Counted from the stretch's first letter, positions 53,145-62,448 are shown. The stretch is DNA of 64,000 bases from Roseibium aestuarii (GCF_008477545.1 NZ_VORA01000001.1:992001-1056000); one strand, 5' to 3'. The notes: generated by a model not told the origin, from the letters alone. Program-made: numbers and translations.

Positions 53145-53594
53145 TCAGTCCAGCAGGGTCTCCACTTCGTCGGAGGACAGGCCCAGGATCACGCCATGGG
53201 CATTCACGGCGAAATCCTTCACCGGAAAACGCAGCATTTTCGCGCCGATGCCGAAGAACCCGCCGAGCTCCGCGTCGAGGCTGACGAGCAGTCCGTTGTC
53301 ATCCACCTGCACGGCCGCCACATCGCCCAGCGTTTCGCCTTCAAGCGAGAGCACCGGTTCACCAATGAGCTCCTCCGGCACGGCGACGGCCGCGGTGGTC
53401 TGGCCATTCCCCGTCGGTTCCATCGGTTCGCGGGTCACGCTTTTTGTCGCGGGGGCAATCGTCTGCACTTCCGCCCCGAAGGCGTGAAGATTGGGGAAGG
53501 CCGCCAGAAGGGCGAAGACCACGCATCCGGCAAAGAGCAGGACGCGGGCCGCCAGAAGACCGGCATCACAATCGTGGGCAGTGGTGTCGCTCAT
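53145..53594 (-). CDS. PRC-barrel domain protein with N-terminal membrane anchor
   Basis: A 149-residue protein. Residues about 15-40 are one membrane helix (LLAARVLLFAGCVVFALLAAF); the rest is periplasmic. PVLSLEGETLGDVAAVQVDDNGLLVSLDAELGGFFGIGAKMLRFPVKDFAV is a PRC-barrel, a small beta-fold found in photosynthetic H-subunits and in RimM. ATG 53594 follows GAGGAA. The upstream gene, same direction, encodes a second PRC-barrel protein with matching barrel sequence (GGFLGLGADTITIPSERFTV), so the two are paralogs with different N-terminal parts. Role unknown. Confidence 0.85.
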   Translation of the reverse strand: MSDTTAHDCDAGLLAARVLLFAGCVVFALLAAFPNLHAFGAEVQTIAPATKSVTREPMEPTGNGQTTAAVAVPEELIGEPVLSLEGETLGDVAAVQVDDNGLLVSLDAELGGFFGIGAKMLRFPVKDFAVNAHGVILGLSSDEVETLLD

Positions 53595-53795
53595 GGGAAG
53601 TTCCTCAGCCTTGAACCTGTTGGGGATCCGGACCGGTGCCGGACAGGGAGATAACGTGCGGCACGCAGGAAGGTTCGCCAGGGACCACATTTTCGCTTCG
53701 GAAAACCGTGCGAGGCAGGCAGCGGCCCATATGAGAAAGGGGCCGCGCACCGCGTGCGCGACCCCTTGAGAGAGAGGTTCAGACCTCGCCGAGAC

Positions 53796-54386
53796 TTAGC
53801 TGTCGGCCAGGACCTTCACTTCAGCTTCGCTCATGTTGAGCTTGACCATATTGTCGGTCACGGTGAAGCGCTCGGACGGAATGGTGATGGTGTCGGCACC
53901 CAGACCCAGGAAACCGCCAACTTCGGCTTCGATGGAGAGGATGCGGCCATCGGCATCACGGTTCACGGCGCTGACCTGACCGATGGACTCGCCATCGATG
54001 GTCATGATGGTCATGCCGTCGACCGACATGTCTGCATTGGCTGCAAGCTCTTCACGAACGCTGTTCAGCTGGTCGCCATTGGCGTCGCCAATCATGTCCT
54101 TCGGGGTGGAAACCGGAGCTTCCATCTTGGCTTCCGCATTCACGGCAGCACCCGGCTGGACCTTCACTTCGCCATTGGCGTCACCGGTGATGGTTTCCGG
54201 CGTGGTGGTGCCATTGGCATCGCCATCGGCCTTCACTTCGGCCTGGGTGGCTGCGGAGGGTTTGATGAGGACGTCGCCATTCGCATCACCCGTATAGGAA
54301 CCGGCAGCCTGGGCGGCGCCAATCAGGGCGGTGGTGGCAACGAGACCGGCAAGAGCAGTCTTCAGCGGCTTGGTAACGTTTCGCAT
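53796..54386 (-). CDS. Exported PRC-barrel protein with four GDANG repeats
   Basis: A 196-residue periplasmic protein. Signal peptide MRNVTKPLKTALAGLVATTALIGAAQAAG. The next 80 residues carry four copies of GDANG(D/E/T) at about 33, 55, 68 and 100, separated by Lys, Val, Pro and Thr-rich spacers. The motif resembles the Asp-x-Asn-x-Asp calcium loop of dockerin and EF-hand-like repeats, but only the first half of such loops is present. A PRC-barrel (MTIMTIDGESIGQVSAVNRDADGRILSIEAEVGGFLGLGADTITIPSERFTV) ends the protein. ATG 54386 follows AAGGAGA. Downstream is the anchored PRC-barrel gene. Confidence 0.87.
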   Translation of the reverse strand: MRNVTKPLKTALAGLVATTALIGAAQAAGSYTGDANGDVLIKPSAATQAEVKADGDANGTTTPETITGDANGEVKVQPGAAVNAEAKMEAPVSTPKDMIGDANGDQLNSVREELAANADMSVDGMTIMTIDGESIGQVSAVNRDADGRILSIEAEVGGFLGLGADTITIPSERFTVTDNMVKLNMSEAEVKVLADS

Positions 54387-54680
54387 TGGATGTCTCCTTT
54401 GACTTTGACGTTGGACGCCTCGGGCTGACGGGTCTGAACAGGATTGTCGATGGGGTGTCAGCCTTGGCAATCGACAGGCAAACACCGTCGGAGGGACAAT
54501 CGTTCCGCGAAAAATTCACTTCCGAGATGACGATAATTTAATGCAAGCCATTGGGAACCAACGCGTTTCCATGAAATGGGCATGACATCTGCAAGCTCTC
54601 GTCACACTTCACTCCTCTCGCCTCATTCTCGTCAGAATGCATGCGCGAAGCGGCGGGAAATCACGCTGCTCTTCTTCTCC

Positions 54681-54840
54681 GTCGTGCTCGGGCCTGTCCC
54701 GAGCATCCAGTCCTGCAGCCCAAAGGCTGGATCCTCGGCACGGGGGCCGAGGATGACCTTCGAGGGGAGGGCGTGAGGGGATGGGGCGCTTGGGCAGCGC
54801 CCTCTCCTCGATCATCATCGGGCCTGTCCCGAGGATCCAG
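54681..54840. repeat. Palindromic intergenic repeats, copy g
   Basis: A paired element at 54681-54757: GCTCGGG-CCTGT-CCCGAGC, then an inverted CCTCGGC-N5-GCCGAGG unit, with the outer match ATCCAG / CTGGAT. A lone diverged unit follows at 54810-54840 (ATCATCATCGGGCCTGTCCC). They occupy the middle of the gap 54387-54932, which holds no gene; its right end has the trpE(G) terminator. Confidence 0.8.
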
Positions 54841-54867
54841 TGTGCCGCGCAAAGCCCTGCGGGCATG

Positions 54868-54901
54868 AAAAAGGCGGGCTCCCGTGTCAGGAAGCCCGCC
54901 T
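54868..54901 (-). terminator. Intrinsic terminator of trpE(G)
   Basis: On the minus strand AGGCGGGCT pairs with AGCCCGCCT around a 12-base loop and is followed by T residues (54868-54871). It starts 32 bases after the trpE(G) stop. Confidence 0.92.
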
Positions 54902-54932
54902 AAGTCGTGTCGGTTCGCAGGTGCTGGCGCGA

Positions 54933-57110
54933 TCAGGCGCCTTCGGTGACCCTGGTGCGGACCAGCCGGGTGATGACGTTCTCGATCATCCGGTATCCGG
55001 CATCCTGGTCCAGGGACATGATGCTCTCCGGGTGGAACTGCACGGCGGCGATGGGCTCCGCCTCGTGCTCGATGGCCATGATCACCCCGTCTTCCGTTTC
55101 CGCGGTGATGCGGAAGCCGGCCGGCAGCTTGTCCTTCTTCGCGTAGAGCGAATGATAGCGGCCAACGGTCACCGGGTTCTGCAGCCCGTCGAAGATGAGG
55201 GAGTTGCCGGCCACCGTGATGGGGGAGGGCTTGCCGTGCATCGGCGTCTCCAGCTGCCCCAGCTCCCCGCCCAGCCCCTCGGCCAGCGCCTGCAGGCCGA
55301 GGCACACGCCGAAGATCGGCAGCGCGCGGGCGCGAGCCCGGCCAATGGTGGCCGCGCAGTCGAAGTCCTTCGGGTTGCCGGGTCCGGGCGAGAGAACCAC
55401 CAGATCCGGGTTGACGTCATAGAAGACATGATCGGCCACCGGCGAACGATAGGTCACCACCTCGGCGCCGGTCTGGCGGAAGTAGTTGGCCAGCGTGTGC
55501 ACGAAGCTGTCCTCGTGGTCGACAAGCAGGATCTTGACCCCTTCGCCCGGCTTCGCCTTGGCCGCGTCCGCCACCTTGGTGCGGGCGAGCCCGGCCTCGC
55601 GCACGGCGGCGCGCATGGCTTCGGCCTTCAGCTCGGTCTCGGCTTCCTCGTCCTCGGGCACGCTGTCATAGAGCAGGGTGGCCCCGGCACGGATCTGCGC
55701 GACCCCGTCCTTGATGCGCACGGTGCGCAGGGTCAGGCCGGTGTTCATGTCGCCGTTGAAGAGCACGGCGCCGATCGCCCCGCCATACCAGGCGCGGGGG
55801 GACTTCTCGTGGTTCTCGATGAACTCCATCGCCCACCGCTTCGGGGCGCCGGTCACGGTCACCGCCCAGGTGTGGGAGAGGAAGGCGTCCAGCGCATCCA
55901 TGTCGGCGCGCAGCGTGCCCTCGATATGGTCCACCGTGTGGATCAGGCGGGAATACATCTCGATCTGACGGCGGCCGATGACCTTGACCGAGCCCGGTTC
56001 GCAGACCCGGCTCTTGTCGTTGCGGTCCACGTCGGAGCACATGGTCAGCTCCGCCTCGTCCTTGGCCGAGTTCAGGAGCTTGCGGATCTGCGCCTCGTCC
56101 TCGATGGCGTTCTTGCCGCGCCGGATGGTGCCGGAGATCGGGCAGGTCTCGACCCGGCGCCCACCGGTGACGCGCACATACATTTCCGGCGAGGCCCCCA
56201 CCAGATATTCCTTGTTCCCCAGATTGAAGAAGAAGGAATAGGGCGAGGGATTGATCTGGGAGAGGCGGCGGGAGACAGCGGACGGCGGGTTCGGGCAGGC
56301 TTCATAGAAGGTCTGGCCCGGCACGGTCTCGAACAGGTCACCCCGGCGGAAATAGTCCTTGGCCTGGTCTACCAGCTTCGCATATTCGCCGGGCTCATGG
56401 TCGCCCCGGCCCGGGTCCTCGTTGGCCGGATGATAGGGGGTCTTCTCGCCGTCGCGCGGCAGACCGCGGGTCGACTTGCCATCGACCTCGAAGTCATATT
56501 CCAGCACGTGGGCGCGCTTGCCGTGATGGTCGACGATGAGGATCTCGTCGGGCAGGAAGAGCACCACGTCGCGCTGATCGTCCGGGCGGGCCAGCTTCAG
56601 GTCGATGGGCTCGAACTGAAAGGCCACGTCATAGCCGAAGGCGCCGTAAAGCCCGAGCTGGTCGTCATCGCAGGCAAACAGGTCCTTGAGCGCCCGCACG
56701 ATGGAGAAGGTGGAGGGCTGGCGCGAGCGTTCCTCTTCCCGGAACTCCCGGTCCGGCTTTCTGACGGTGAGGGCAATGCGCTCCCCGTCGGCCTCGAAAC
56801 GCGCCACATCGGGATGGTTGCGCAGGGCGGCCGCCACGGCGGGCACCAGAATGCGGCCGCGATCGTTCAGGGCGCGGATCTCGACGTTCCGGTCTGCGGC
56901 TTCCATCACCAGCGGCGGGTTGACGAGGGCCATGTCCCAGCGGGTGTAGCGGCCGGGATATTCATAGGAGGAGGCAAGCACGGCGCCGCGCTCCTGATCC
57001 AGCCGGTCGATCCAGGCTTCGGTGCCGGTCTCATAATCGGAAGGACGGGAGGTACGGTGGATCGTGATCCCCCCCTTGGTTTCGAACGTCTGGTCGGCGA
57101 AAGCCGGCAT
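54933..57110 (-). CDS. trpE(G): Anthranilate synthase, fused TrpE-TrpG
   Basis: Makes anthranilate from chorismate and glutamine, first step of tryptophan synthesis. The 725-residue protein joins the TrpE part (about 1-515; [81 protein letters not shown]) to a class I glutamine amidotransferase (about 525-725; [30 protein letters not shown], nucleophile in [16 protein letters not shown], His-Glu in [10 protein letters not shown]). This fusion is characteristic of rhizobia and a few other alphaproteobacteria. A leader peptide with three Trp codons and an attenuator precede it; an intrinsic terminator follows. It is alone, as in rhizobia, where the other trp genes lie elsewhere. Confidence 0.97.
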   Translation of the reverse strand: MPAFADQTFETKGGITIHRTSRPSDYETGTEAWIDRLDQERGAVLASSYEYPGRYTRWDMALVNPPLVMEAADRNVEIRALNDRGRILVPAVAAALRNHPDVARFEADGERIALTVRKPDREFREEERSRQPSTFSIVRALKDLFACDDDQLGLYGAFGYDVAFQFEPIDLKLARPDDQRDVVLFLPDEILIVDHHGKRAHVLEYDFEVDGKSTRGLPRDGEKTPYHPANEDPGRGDHEPGEYAKLVDQAKDYFRRGDLFETVPGQTFYEACPNPPSAVSRRLSQINPSPYSFFFNLGNKEYLVGASPEMYVRVTGGRRVETCPISGTIRRGKNAIEDEAQIRKLLNSAKDEAELTMCSDVDRNDKSRVCEPGSVKVIGRRQIEMYSRLIHTVDHIEGTLRADMDALDAFLSHTWAVTVTGAPKRWAMEFIENHEKSPRAWYGGAIGAVLFNGDMNTGLTLRTVRIKDGVAQIRAGATLLYDSVPEDEEAETELKAEAMRAAVREAGLARTKVADAAKAKPGEGVKILLVDHEDSFVHTLANYFRQTGAEVVTYRSPVADHVFYDVNPDLVVLSPGPGNPKDFDCAATIGRARARALPIFGVCLGLQALAEGLGGELGQLETPMHGKPSPITVAGNSLIFDGLQNPVTVGRYHSLYAKKDKLPAGFRITAETEDGVIMAIEHEAEPIAAVQFHPESIMSLDQDAGYRMIENVITRLVRTRVTEGA

Positions 57111-57185
57111 GTCTGTCTTCCCTCTCGTGCCCTGGAACCGCGGTTGGACGGCGGCCCGGCTTGTCTCAGTCAGTCCCTGAACATT

Positions 57186-57215
57186 AAAAAAGCCGCCTGC
57201 GGGGTTCGCGGCGGC
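57186..57215 (-). terminator. trp attenuator
   Basis: The minus-strand stem GCCGCC / GGCGGC (57192-57215, extended by inner pairs with one bulge) is followed by six T (57186-57191). It stands between the leader peptide and trpE(G), where transcription would end when tryptophan is plentiful. Confidence 0.9.
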
Positions 57216-57266
57216 CTCTCATCGGATCTCAAGTGTCTTCGGACACAAGTGCTCGCTGGCCGCCAA

Positions 57267-57311
57267 TCAAGCGTCCCGCCACCACCAGTTCTGTGCCTTG
57301 AGCATGTTCAT
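57267..57311 (-). CDS. trpL: trp leader peptide
   Basis: A 14-residue reading frame, MNMLKAQNWWWRDA, has three consecutive Trp codons and ends 50 bases before the attenuator hairpin. Ribosome stalling at these codons under tryptophan shortage would allow antitermination and trpE(G) expression. There is no ribosome-binding site before ATG 57311; a promoter at 57319-57347 would start the transcript at or within a base of this A, so the message is probably leaderless. In Sinorhizobium meliloti the corresponding trpL is also a leaderless 14-codon frame with three Trp codons, and its RNA and peptide act in trans. An in-frame ATG at 57323 is the alternative. Confidence 0.88.
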   Translation of the reverse strand: MNMLKAQNWWWRDA

Positions 57312-57318
57312 GGGAACT

Positions 57319-57347
57319 GGCATAGCGGATCGGGCAAGCCCACGCAA
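57319..57347 (-). promoter_or_regulatory. Putative trpL-trpE(G) promoter
   Basis: On the minus strand TTGCGT (57347-57342), 17 bases, TATGCC (57324-57319), then seven bases to the A of the trpL ATG at 57311. Spacing fits a sigma-70-type promoter with a leaderless start. Confidence 0.6.
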
Positions 57348-57486
57348 CGGGTTTTGCGCAAGGGCTGGGCGTCAGACCCGCGTCGGCCGCATGGCGGGGA
57401 TCACCCGTCGTTAACCACTCATTTGCTATGTCTCGGGCAGCTCCGATACCTCTTCGGAGAAATGATTCCCAGCATTGAGGTGTGTC

Positions 57487-58341
57487 ATGAGTATTCAGTG
57501 CTTCACGAGAGCGGGCGGCGGTCTGGTTGCCCTGGCTCTCCTCGCGTTTGGCGGTGCCGCTCAGGCTGCCGACCTGGCGTCCGGCTATGCCGGTTACGCC
57601 ACGCCTCCGTCCCGTCCTGCGGTCGACGGGGTCAACGGAACCCTCGACATCATGGGCGGCGTGTCCGATGACGGCGAGATCTACGGCGGCTCGGGCAAGA
57701 TTGCGGCACCCATCGGCGGAAGCTACGGCGTCCAGGGCGACGGCGCGATCTACAACAATGACGGCGCGGCCTATCTCGGCCTCGGCGGTCACGTCTTCTG
57801 GCGCGATCCCTCCAAGGGTCTGGTCGGCGGTTATGTCGGCTATTCCCACGATTATGGCCGGGGCACGGTGGACGTGGGCCGGGTCGGCGCGGAGGCGGAA
57901 GCCTATGTGGGCCAGCTGACGGCCCGCGGCATCGCCGGTGTCGAGTTCGCGGACGGCGAGACCATCACCAAGGGCGGCGTCCAGACCTCTTACGAGGAAG
58001 GCGCGCGCTTCTTCGATCAGGCGGATCTGGCCTATTACCCGACCGAGAATGTCGAGCTCTTCATCGGCCACCGCTACACCAGCGGCGTTCATGCGCTGGG
58101 TCTTGGCGGCGAGATGATGGTCACCAGCGGCCGCAGCACGGCCGTCTCGGCCTTCGCCGAGGGACGCATCGCCGAGGGCGGCAATCAGGCAGCCTGGGCC
58201 GGCGTGAAGCTCCACTTCGGTCAGTCGGACAAGTCGCTGATGCGCCGGGCCCGTGAGGACGATCCGGTCTCCTTCGAGCCGGACAACCTCTTCGGCATCA
58301 CCAATGCCCGCAAGGACGTGCCCGTCGGCCACGTCTTCTGA
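57487..58341 (+). CDS. Exported protein, probably outer-membrane beta-barrel, unknown function
   Basis: A 284-residue protein with a signal peptide (MSIQCFTRAGGGLVALALLAFGGAAQAAD). The body alternates short polar and glycine-rich strands (GTLDIMGGVSDDGEIYGGSGKIAAPIGGSYGVQGDGAIYNN ... AAYLGLGGHVFWRDPSKGLVGGYVGYSHDYG ... VELFIGHRYTSGVHALGLGGEMMVT), much like porin-type barrels and the DUF-type proteins found beside them, but the last 45 residues are polar and the terminal residue is Phe, the usual outer-membrane signal. ATG 57487 follows GAGG. Divergent from trpL. Specific function not recognised. Confidence 0.75.
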   Translation: MSIQCFTRAGGGLVALALLAFGGAAQAADLASGYAGYATPPSRPAVDGVNGTLDIMGGVSDDGEIYGGSGKIAAPIGGSYGVQGDGAIYNNDGAAYLGLGGHVFWRDPSKGLVGGYVGYSHDYGRGTVDVGRVGAEAEAYVGQLTARGIAGVEFADGETITKGGVQTSYEEGARFFDQADLAYYPTENVELFIGHRYTSGVHALGLGGEMMVTSGRSTAVSAFAEGRIAEGGNQAAWAGVKLHFGQSDKSLMRRAREDDPVSFEPDNLFGITNARKDVPVGHVF

Positions 58342-58572
58342 TCCGGGCAAGGGTCGGCGTTCAGACTTCAGCATTCAACGGGGCGGGCTGCCAGGGGCGG
58401 CCCGCCCCGTTTGCCTTGACATCTCGCCGACCTGGGCGGAGCCGAACACAGTGTTCAGCCGGGATGATCAATCCCGCCTTTTGTTCGACGTTTCTTGCCA
58501 TTACCTTCGCTCCAGACACGCGACGCCCGAGCCTCGGGCGGCAATCGACATTCCTTGAGAGCACCAGGACCC

Positions 58573-59604
58573 ATGACCAGATCCATCGAACTCGGCCTCG
58601 ACACCTTCGGCGACATCACGCTGGGCGAGAACGGCAAGCTGAAGCACGAGGCGGACGTTCTGCGCGATCTGGTGGAGGAGGGGGAACTCGCCGATCAGGC
58701 CGGCGTCGATTTCCTCGGCCTCGGCGAACATCACCGCGGTGAATTCGCCATCTCCTCGCCGGAGATCCTCATGTCCTTCCTCGCGGCCCGGACGAAGCGG
58801 CTGAAGCTCGGCACCTCCGTGACCGTGCTCTCCTCCGATGATCCCATCCGCGTGTTCCAGCGGTTTTCGACCCTCGACGCCCTGTCCGACGGCCGCGCCG
58901 AGATTACCCTCGGCCGCGGGTCCTTCACCGAGAGCTTCCCGCTCTTCGGCTATGACCTCAACCAGTACGAGGTCCTCTTCGAGCAGAAGCTGGACCTGCT
59001 GACGACCCTCTGGGCGGATGAGGTGGTGAACTGGAAGGGCGAGCTGCGCCCGCCGCTGAAGAACCAGAAGGTCTTCCCGCGCTTCGAGGGCACCGGACCG
59101 ACCATCTGGGTCGGCGTCGGCGGCAGCCCGGAAAGCGTCGTGCGCGCGGTGACCTACAACGTCCAGATGATGCTGGCGATCATCGGCGGCGATCCGGCCC
59201 GCTTCAAGCCCTACGTCGACCTCTATCATCGCGCCTGCGACCAGATGGAGCACCCGGTCAAGCCGCTCGGCGTTCACTCTCCGGGTCATGTGGCCGAGAC
59301 CGACGAACAGGCCATCGAGCAGCTCTGGCCCCATTACAAGTCCTTCCACGACAGGCTGGGCCGGGAACGTGGCTGGTCCCAGATGGGCAAGGACATGTTC
59401 CTGAACGAGGTCCGGCACGGGTCGGTCTATGCGGGCAGCCCCGAGACGGTCGCAAGGCGCATTGCCAAGACCATCAAGACCCTCGGCCTCAGCCGCTTCG
59501 ACCTGAAATATGCGACGGGCCCCATGCCCCATGCCCAGCTCATGAAGAGCATCGAGCTCTATGGCCGCAAGGTCATTCCGCTGGTGCGCGACATGCTGGC
59601 CTGA
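58573..59604 (+). CDS. LLM-class flavin-dependent oxidoreductase, second in the window
   Basis: A 343-residue luciferase-like enzyme of a different branch from the one at 39254-40264. The start MTRSIELGLDTFGDITLGENGK and the core FLGLGEHHRGEFAISSPEILMSFLAARTKRLKLGTSVTVLSSDDPIRVFQRFSTLDALSDGRAEITLGRGSFTESFPLFG are typical of FMN-dependent LLM oxidoreductases of the LLM-class group often near oxidative-stress genes. ATG 58573; the extension to 58495 lacks family residues. It converges on the GGDEF-EAL gene with only six bases between stops. Substrate unknown. Confidence 0.92.
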   Translation: MTRSIELGLDTFGDITLGENGKLKHEADVLRDLVEEGELADQAGVDFLGLGEHHRGEFAISSPEILMSFLAARTKRLKLGTSVTVLSSDDPIRVFQRFSTLDALSDGRAEITLGRGSFTESFPLFGYDLNQYEVLFEQKLDLLTTLWADEVVNWKGELRPPLKNQKVFPRFEGTGPTIWVGVGGSPESVVRAVTYNVQMMLAIIGGDPARFKPYVDLYHRACDQMEHPVKPLGVHSPGHVAETDEQAIEQLWPHYKSFHDRLGRERGWSQMGKDMFLNEVRHGSVYAGSPETVARRIAKTIKTLGLSRFDLKYATGPMPHAQLMKSIELYGRKVIPLVRDMLA

Positions 59605-59610
59605 TCCGGC

Positions 59611-61557
59611 TCAGCGAACGGCGGCCGGCATCGGTCGGCCCTCCGCGGGTGTGCCTTGCAGGAAGGCGGTCAGGGCGTCGGCGCTCATTGGCCGCGCCAG
59701 ATGGAACCCCTGCGCATACTGGCAGCCCGCATTGCGGGAGAAGAGGAGATCGGCCTCCGTCTCCACCCCTTCGATCAGGGTTTCGGCCCCCAGCGTGTCG
59801 GCAAGCTGGCTGATGCCCTCGACGATGCGCGTCTTGCGCAGGTCGTCGGCCTCGCGCAGGAAGGACCGGTCGATCTTCAGCAGGTCCGGCTTCAGGCGCG
59901 CCAGATAGGCGATGTTCGAATAGCCCGTGCCGAAGTCGTCCAGCGCGATGCGCACGCCCAGGTCGGCCAGTGCATCCAGATTGGCCAGAACCTGCGGGCT
60001 GTCCGAGAGAAGAACACCTTCGGTGATCTCGACTTCCAGGCAGTCGGCCGGAATCGACCAGACCTTCAGGGCGCTCGCGACCCGATGGATCAGGTCCAGC
60101 CGCTGGAAGCTGTGGGGCGACAGGTTGACGGCAATCCGTTCCAGCCGGTTGGGGCCCCTCAGCCAATGGGATGCCGTCTGGCAGGCCTGATCGAGAACCA
60201 GGGTGTCGATGGCCCAGATCAGATCGCTCTCCTCGGCAATCGGAATGAATTCGCTCGGCGGCACCAGACGGCCGGTTCGGGAACATTGCCACCGCAACAG
60301 AGCCTCCGCGGAGACCATCTTGCGCCGGGCGATGTCGAACTGGGGCTGGAACTCGAGGAAAAGCTCGCCGTCCCGGATGGCGGCGCCGAGATGGCTGCGG
60401 ATCCGGTCCTGCACCTTGTGCCGCTCGGTCATGGCCTCGCTGTAGAAGGCATGGCGGCCACGCCCGGTGCGCTTGACCTCGAGCAGGGCAGCATCCGCCC
60501 GCGACATGGCTTCTTCCAGGGTGCGGGCGTCCGTGGGCATCATGCAGATGCCGCAGCTGAAGCGCACGGGCATGTCCTGCCCCTTGACCCTCACGCTCGG
60601 GGGCTCGCTGATCAGCTCTTCCAGCTGGTGCTGCAGGTCATCCGCGTCGGCCGCTTCCACCACGCAGACGAATTCGTCCCCACCCCAGCGGGCCACATAT
60701 CCGTTGCGGCCGAACATCCTGGAAAGGGATTGCCCGGCCGCCCGCAGCATGGCGTCGCCGGCGTCATGACCGAACTGGTCGTTGATCACCTTGAAGCGAT
60801 CCAGATCGAACACAAGCACAGCCTGAGGCGCGACGGAGGCAGGCACCATGTTCCGGCGCAGCCGCTCGTCCAGACCACGGCGGTTGAGCAGACCGGTGAG
60901 ATTGTCCCGGCCATTGCTGGCCTTGAGCTGGCGGACGATCGATCGGTTGTAGACGAGAAGGGCGGAGGTGATGGACACGCAGAACACCAGCACGATGATC
61001 GAGATGACCACCTGCTTGAGGGCATTGCCCGCCTGGCGCTTCTGCTGGGTGACCAGGGCATCGATCTGCTCCTCGATCTTTCGCGTATAGTCGCCTGTTT
61101 GCCGTAGAAGCGTGCTGCTCAGGATCTGAAGGCGCGACAGGGCCTGTCCGTTGATGGGAGCGCCGTCGGCGACCAGGTCGTCCAGCTGCTCCATCAGCTC
61201 GCGGGCATGCTGGGAGAGTGTCGAGTCCGGCTGGGAGATCGGGCCGGTCTTCAGGCCGGAGAGAACCTGCATGCGGATGTAAAGATGATCCGCCATCTGG
61301 GCCACCTGCTCCATCGCCGCCGCATCCGACTTCCGGTTGTCGAGGCTGCGCAACAGCACATCCAGCCCGGTCAGCTCGCTGTAGGTGAAGCGCATGTGTC
61401 GGATCAGGTGCTGGCCATAGTCGGTCCGGGGCTGGTTGAGGTACGTCACGCCGGGCAGGGCGAGGAAGGCCACGGCTGCCATGGCCAACGCGACCGCAAT
61501 GGCCACGGTGGCAGACAGTCGCCTGTTCAACCCGGATCCCGGGGTCTTGCGTGTCAT
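59611..61557 (-). CDS. GGDEF-EAL protein with periplasmic sensor domain
   Basis: A 648-residue inner-membrane protein that may make or break cyclic di-GMP. One helix near residues 15-35, a periplasmic domain of about 150 residues, a second helix (VVISIIVLVFCVSITSALLVYN, near 210-230), then a GGDEF domain (WGGDEF intact) and an EAL domain with EALLRW, EITEGVLL, DDFGTGYSNIAYLARLKPDLLKIDRSFL and EGVET all present. Both catalytic sites look complete; which dominates cannot be told. It follows the molybdopterin-domain gene by four bases, so that periplasmic protein is a likely sensor partner. ATG 61557. Confidence 0.94.
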   Translation of the reverse strand: MTRKTPGSGLNRRLSATVAIAVALAMAAVAFLALPGVTYLNQPRTDYGQHLIRHMRFTYSELTGLDVLLRSLDNRKSDAAAMEQVAQMADHLYIRMQVLSGLKTGPISQPDSTLSQHARELMEQLDDLVADGAPINGQALSRLQILSSTLLRQTGDYTRKIEEQIDALVTQQKRQAGNALKQVVISIIVLVFCVSITSALLVYNRSIVRQLKASNGRDNLTGLLNRRGLDERLRRNMVPASVAPQAVLVFDLDRFKVINDQFGHDAGDAMLRAAGQSLSRMFGRNGYVARWGGDEFVCVVEAADADDLQHQLEELISEPPSVRVKGQDMPVRFSCGICMMPTDARTLEEAMSRADAALLEVKRTGRGRHAFYSEAMTERHKVQDRIRSHLGAAIRDGELFLEFQPQFDIARRKMVSAEALLRWQCSRTGRLVPPSEFIPIAEESDLIWAIDTLVLDQACQTASHWLRGPNRLERIAVNLSPHSFQRLDLIHRVASALKVWSIPADCLEVEITEGVLLSDSPQVLANLDALADLGVRIALDDFGTGYSNIAYLARLKPDLLKIDRSFLREADDLRKTRIVEGISQLADTLGAETLIEGVETEADLLFSRNAGCQYAQGFHLARPMSADALTAFLQGTPAEGRPMPAAVR

Positions 61558-61561
61558 GGGC

Positions 61562-62146
61562 TTACCAGTCCAGTTCCGTGAGCAGCCAGATGCTGCGGTC
61601 GGTGTAGACCCGTTTCTGAAGGTCCGGATAAAGGCCCTGTGGGTAGAGAATGCGGGCAGGTCCGCGCTGGCGGACGGTGATCGGCTGGCCCTCGGCCCGT
61701 GTCGCCAGCAGAACGGGCCAGGTCTCCCAGTCCTCGCGCGGGATCTCGATCGCATAGCCATCACTGGCGCGCAGGGTGATCTGTCGAGCGCTCTCTGCTC
61801 CGGCCAGCCGCAGCGCGTCGCGCAGCAGAACCCCCTGGAAGCGGGTCGGCTCTTCGTCCGGGCTGGTGCGTCCGGTCAGTTCGAAAAGCGGAAGCGTCTC
61901 GAACTCCGCCAGTGTCACCGTGCGGGCCGTTCCCGCATGGGTGATCACCAGACCTCCCGGGCCGGCCGACCCGGGTTCGGCCTCGAACCGGGGCAGGGGC
62001 TCGAAGGCACTTGCGCTCAGCGCCGGAAGCAGCAGGGCTGTGACAAGGGGAAGGACACGCTTGAGGAAGGGCATGATCCGGATCGGCTTCAACCGTGCAA
62101 TGCGCGTCACCGCCATGCCTGTCGAGATCCTGTCTGTAAACCGCAT
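61562..62146 (-). CDS. Periplasmic molybdopterin-oxidoreductase-domain protein lacking the Mo-ligand cysteine
   Basis: A 194-residue protein with a signal peptide (PFLKRVLPLVTALLLPALSASA). The mature part matches the small sulfite-oxidase-like molybdopterin-binding domain: LVITHAGTARTVTLAEFETLPLFELTG, RFQGVLLRDALRLAGAESARQITLRASDGYAIEIP, and RILYPQGLYPDLQKRVYTDRSIWLLTELDW. It has no cysteine at all, so the residue that ligates molybdenum in true enzymes is absent. I infer a binding or sensing rather than redox role. ATG 62146 has AGGGA upstream; ATG 62074 would begin directly at the signal peptide. Four bases before the GGDEF-EAL gene. Confidence 0.82.
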   Translation of the reverse strand: MRFTDRISTGMAVTRIARLKPIRIMPFLKRVLPLVTALLLPALSASAFEPLPRFEAEPGSAGPGGLVITHAGTARTVTLAEFETLPLFELTGRTSPDEEPTRFQGVLLRDALRLAGAESARQITLRASDGYAIEIPREDWETWPVLLATRAEGQPITVRQRGPARILYPQGLYPDLQKRVYTDRSIWLLTELDW

Positions 62147-62448
62147 ACGTACAATCCCTGCTTGTCGACATTCGCACTGTTCGCTTTGACCTTGAAAAAA
62201 GGCTTAAGGATTTGCGTTAACGACGCGATTTCTCAGTGCTCTGCACGTCTGGCGTGTTGGTGGATCGGTCCCGGATCGACGCCCGCAGACGCAGGTTCGG
62301 CGCCGTTAAGAGGGGTTCTGGCGAGCCGAGTGGCCGCTTTCGACCCATCTGACCGGGTTTGTCTTGGATTCTCCCCCGGCGACCATTGACCGGACCTTCA
62401 TTTTTGTGTCCTACACACATCTTCAGTTTGCATTGCAACAACAGGAAG
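62147..62448. other. Divergent region between the sensor pair and the transhydrogenase
   Basis: A 302-base gap. It contains a CTTGAAAAAAGGCTTAAGG patch and a TTGACC with TCCTAC 17 bases later (about 62388-62416) that could be a weak promoter for the transhydrogenase. No repeat of the palindromic family was seen. Confidence 0.4.

Noticed and set aside
54840-57671. A 943-codon open frame antisense to trpE(G) and across its leader
   Set aside because: It runs through the trp attenuator and terminator and has shadow-frame composition; the sense gene is certain.
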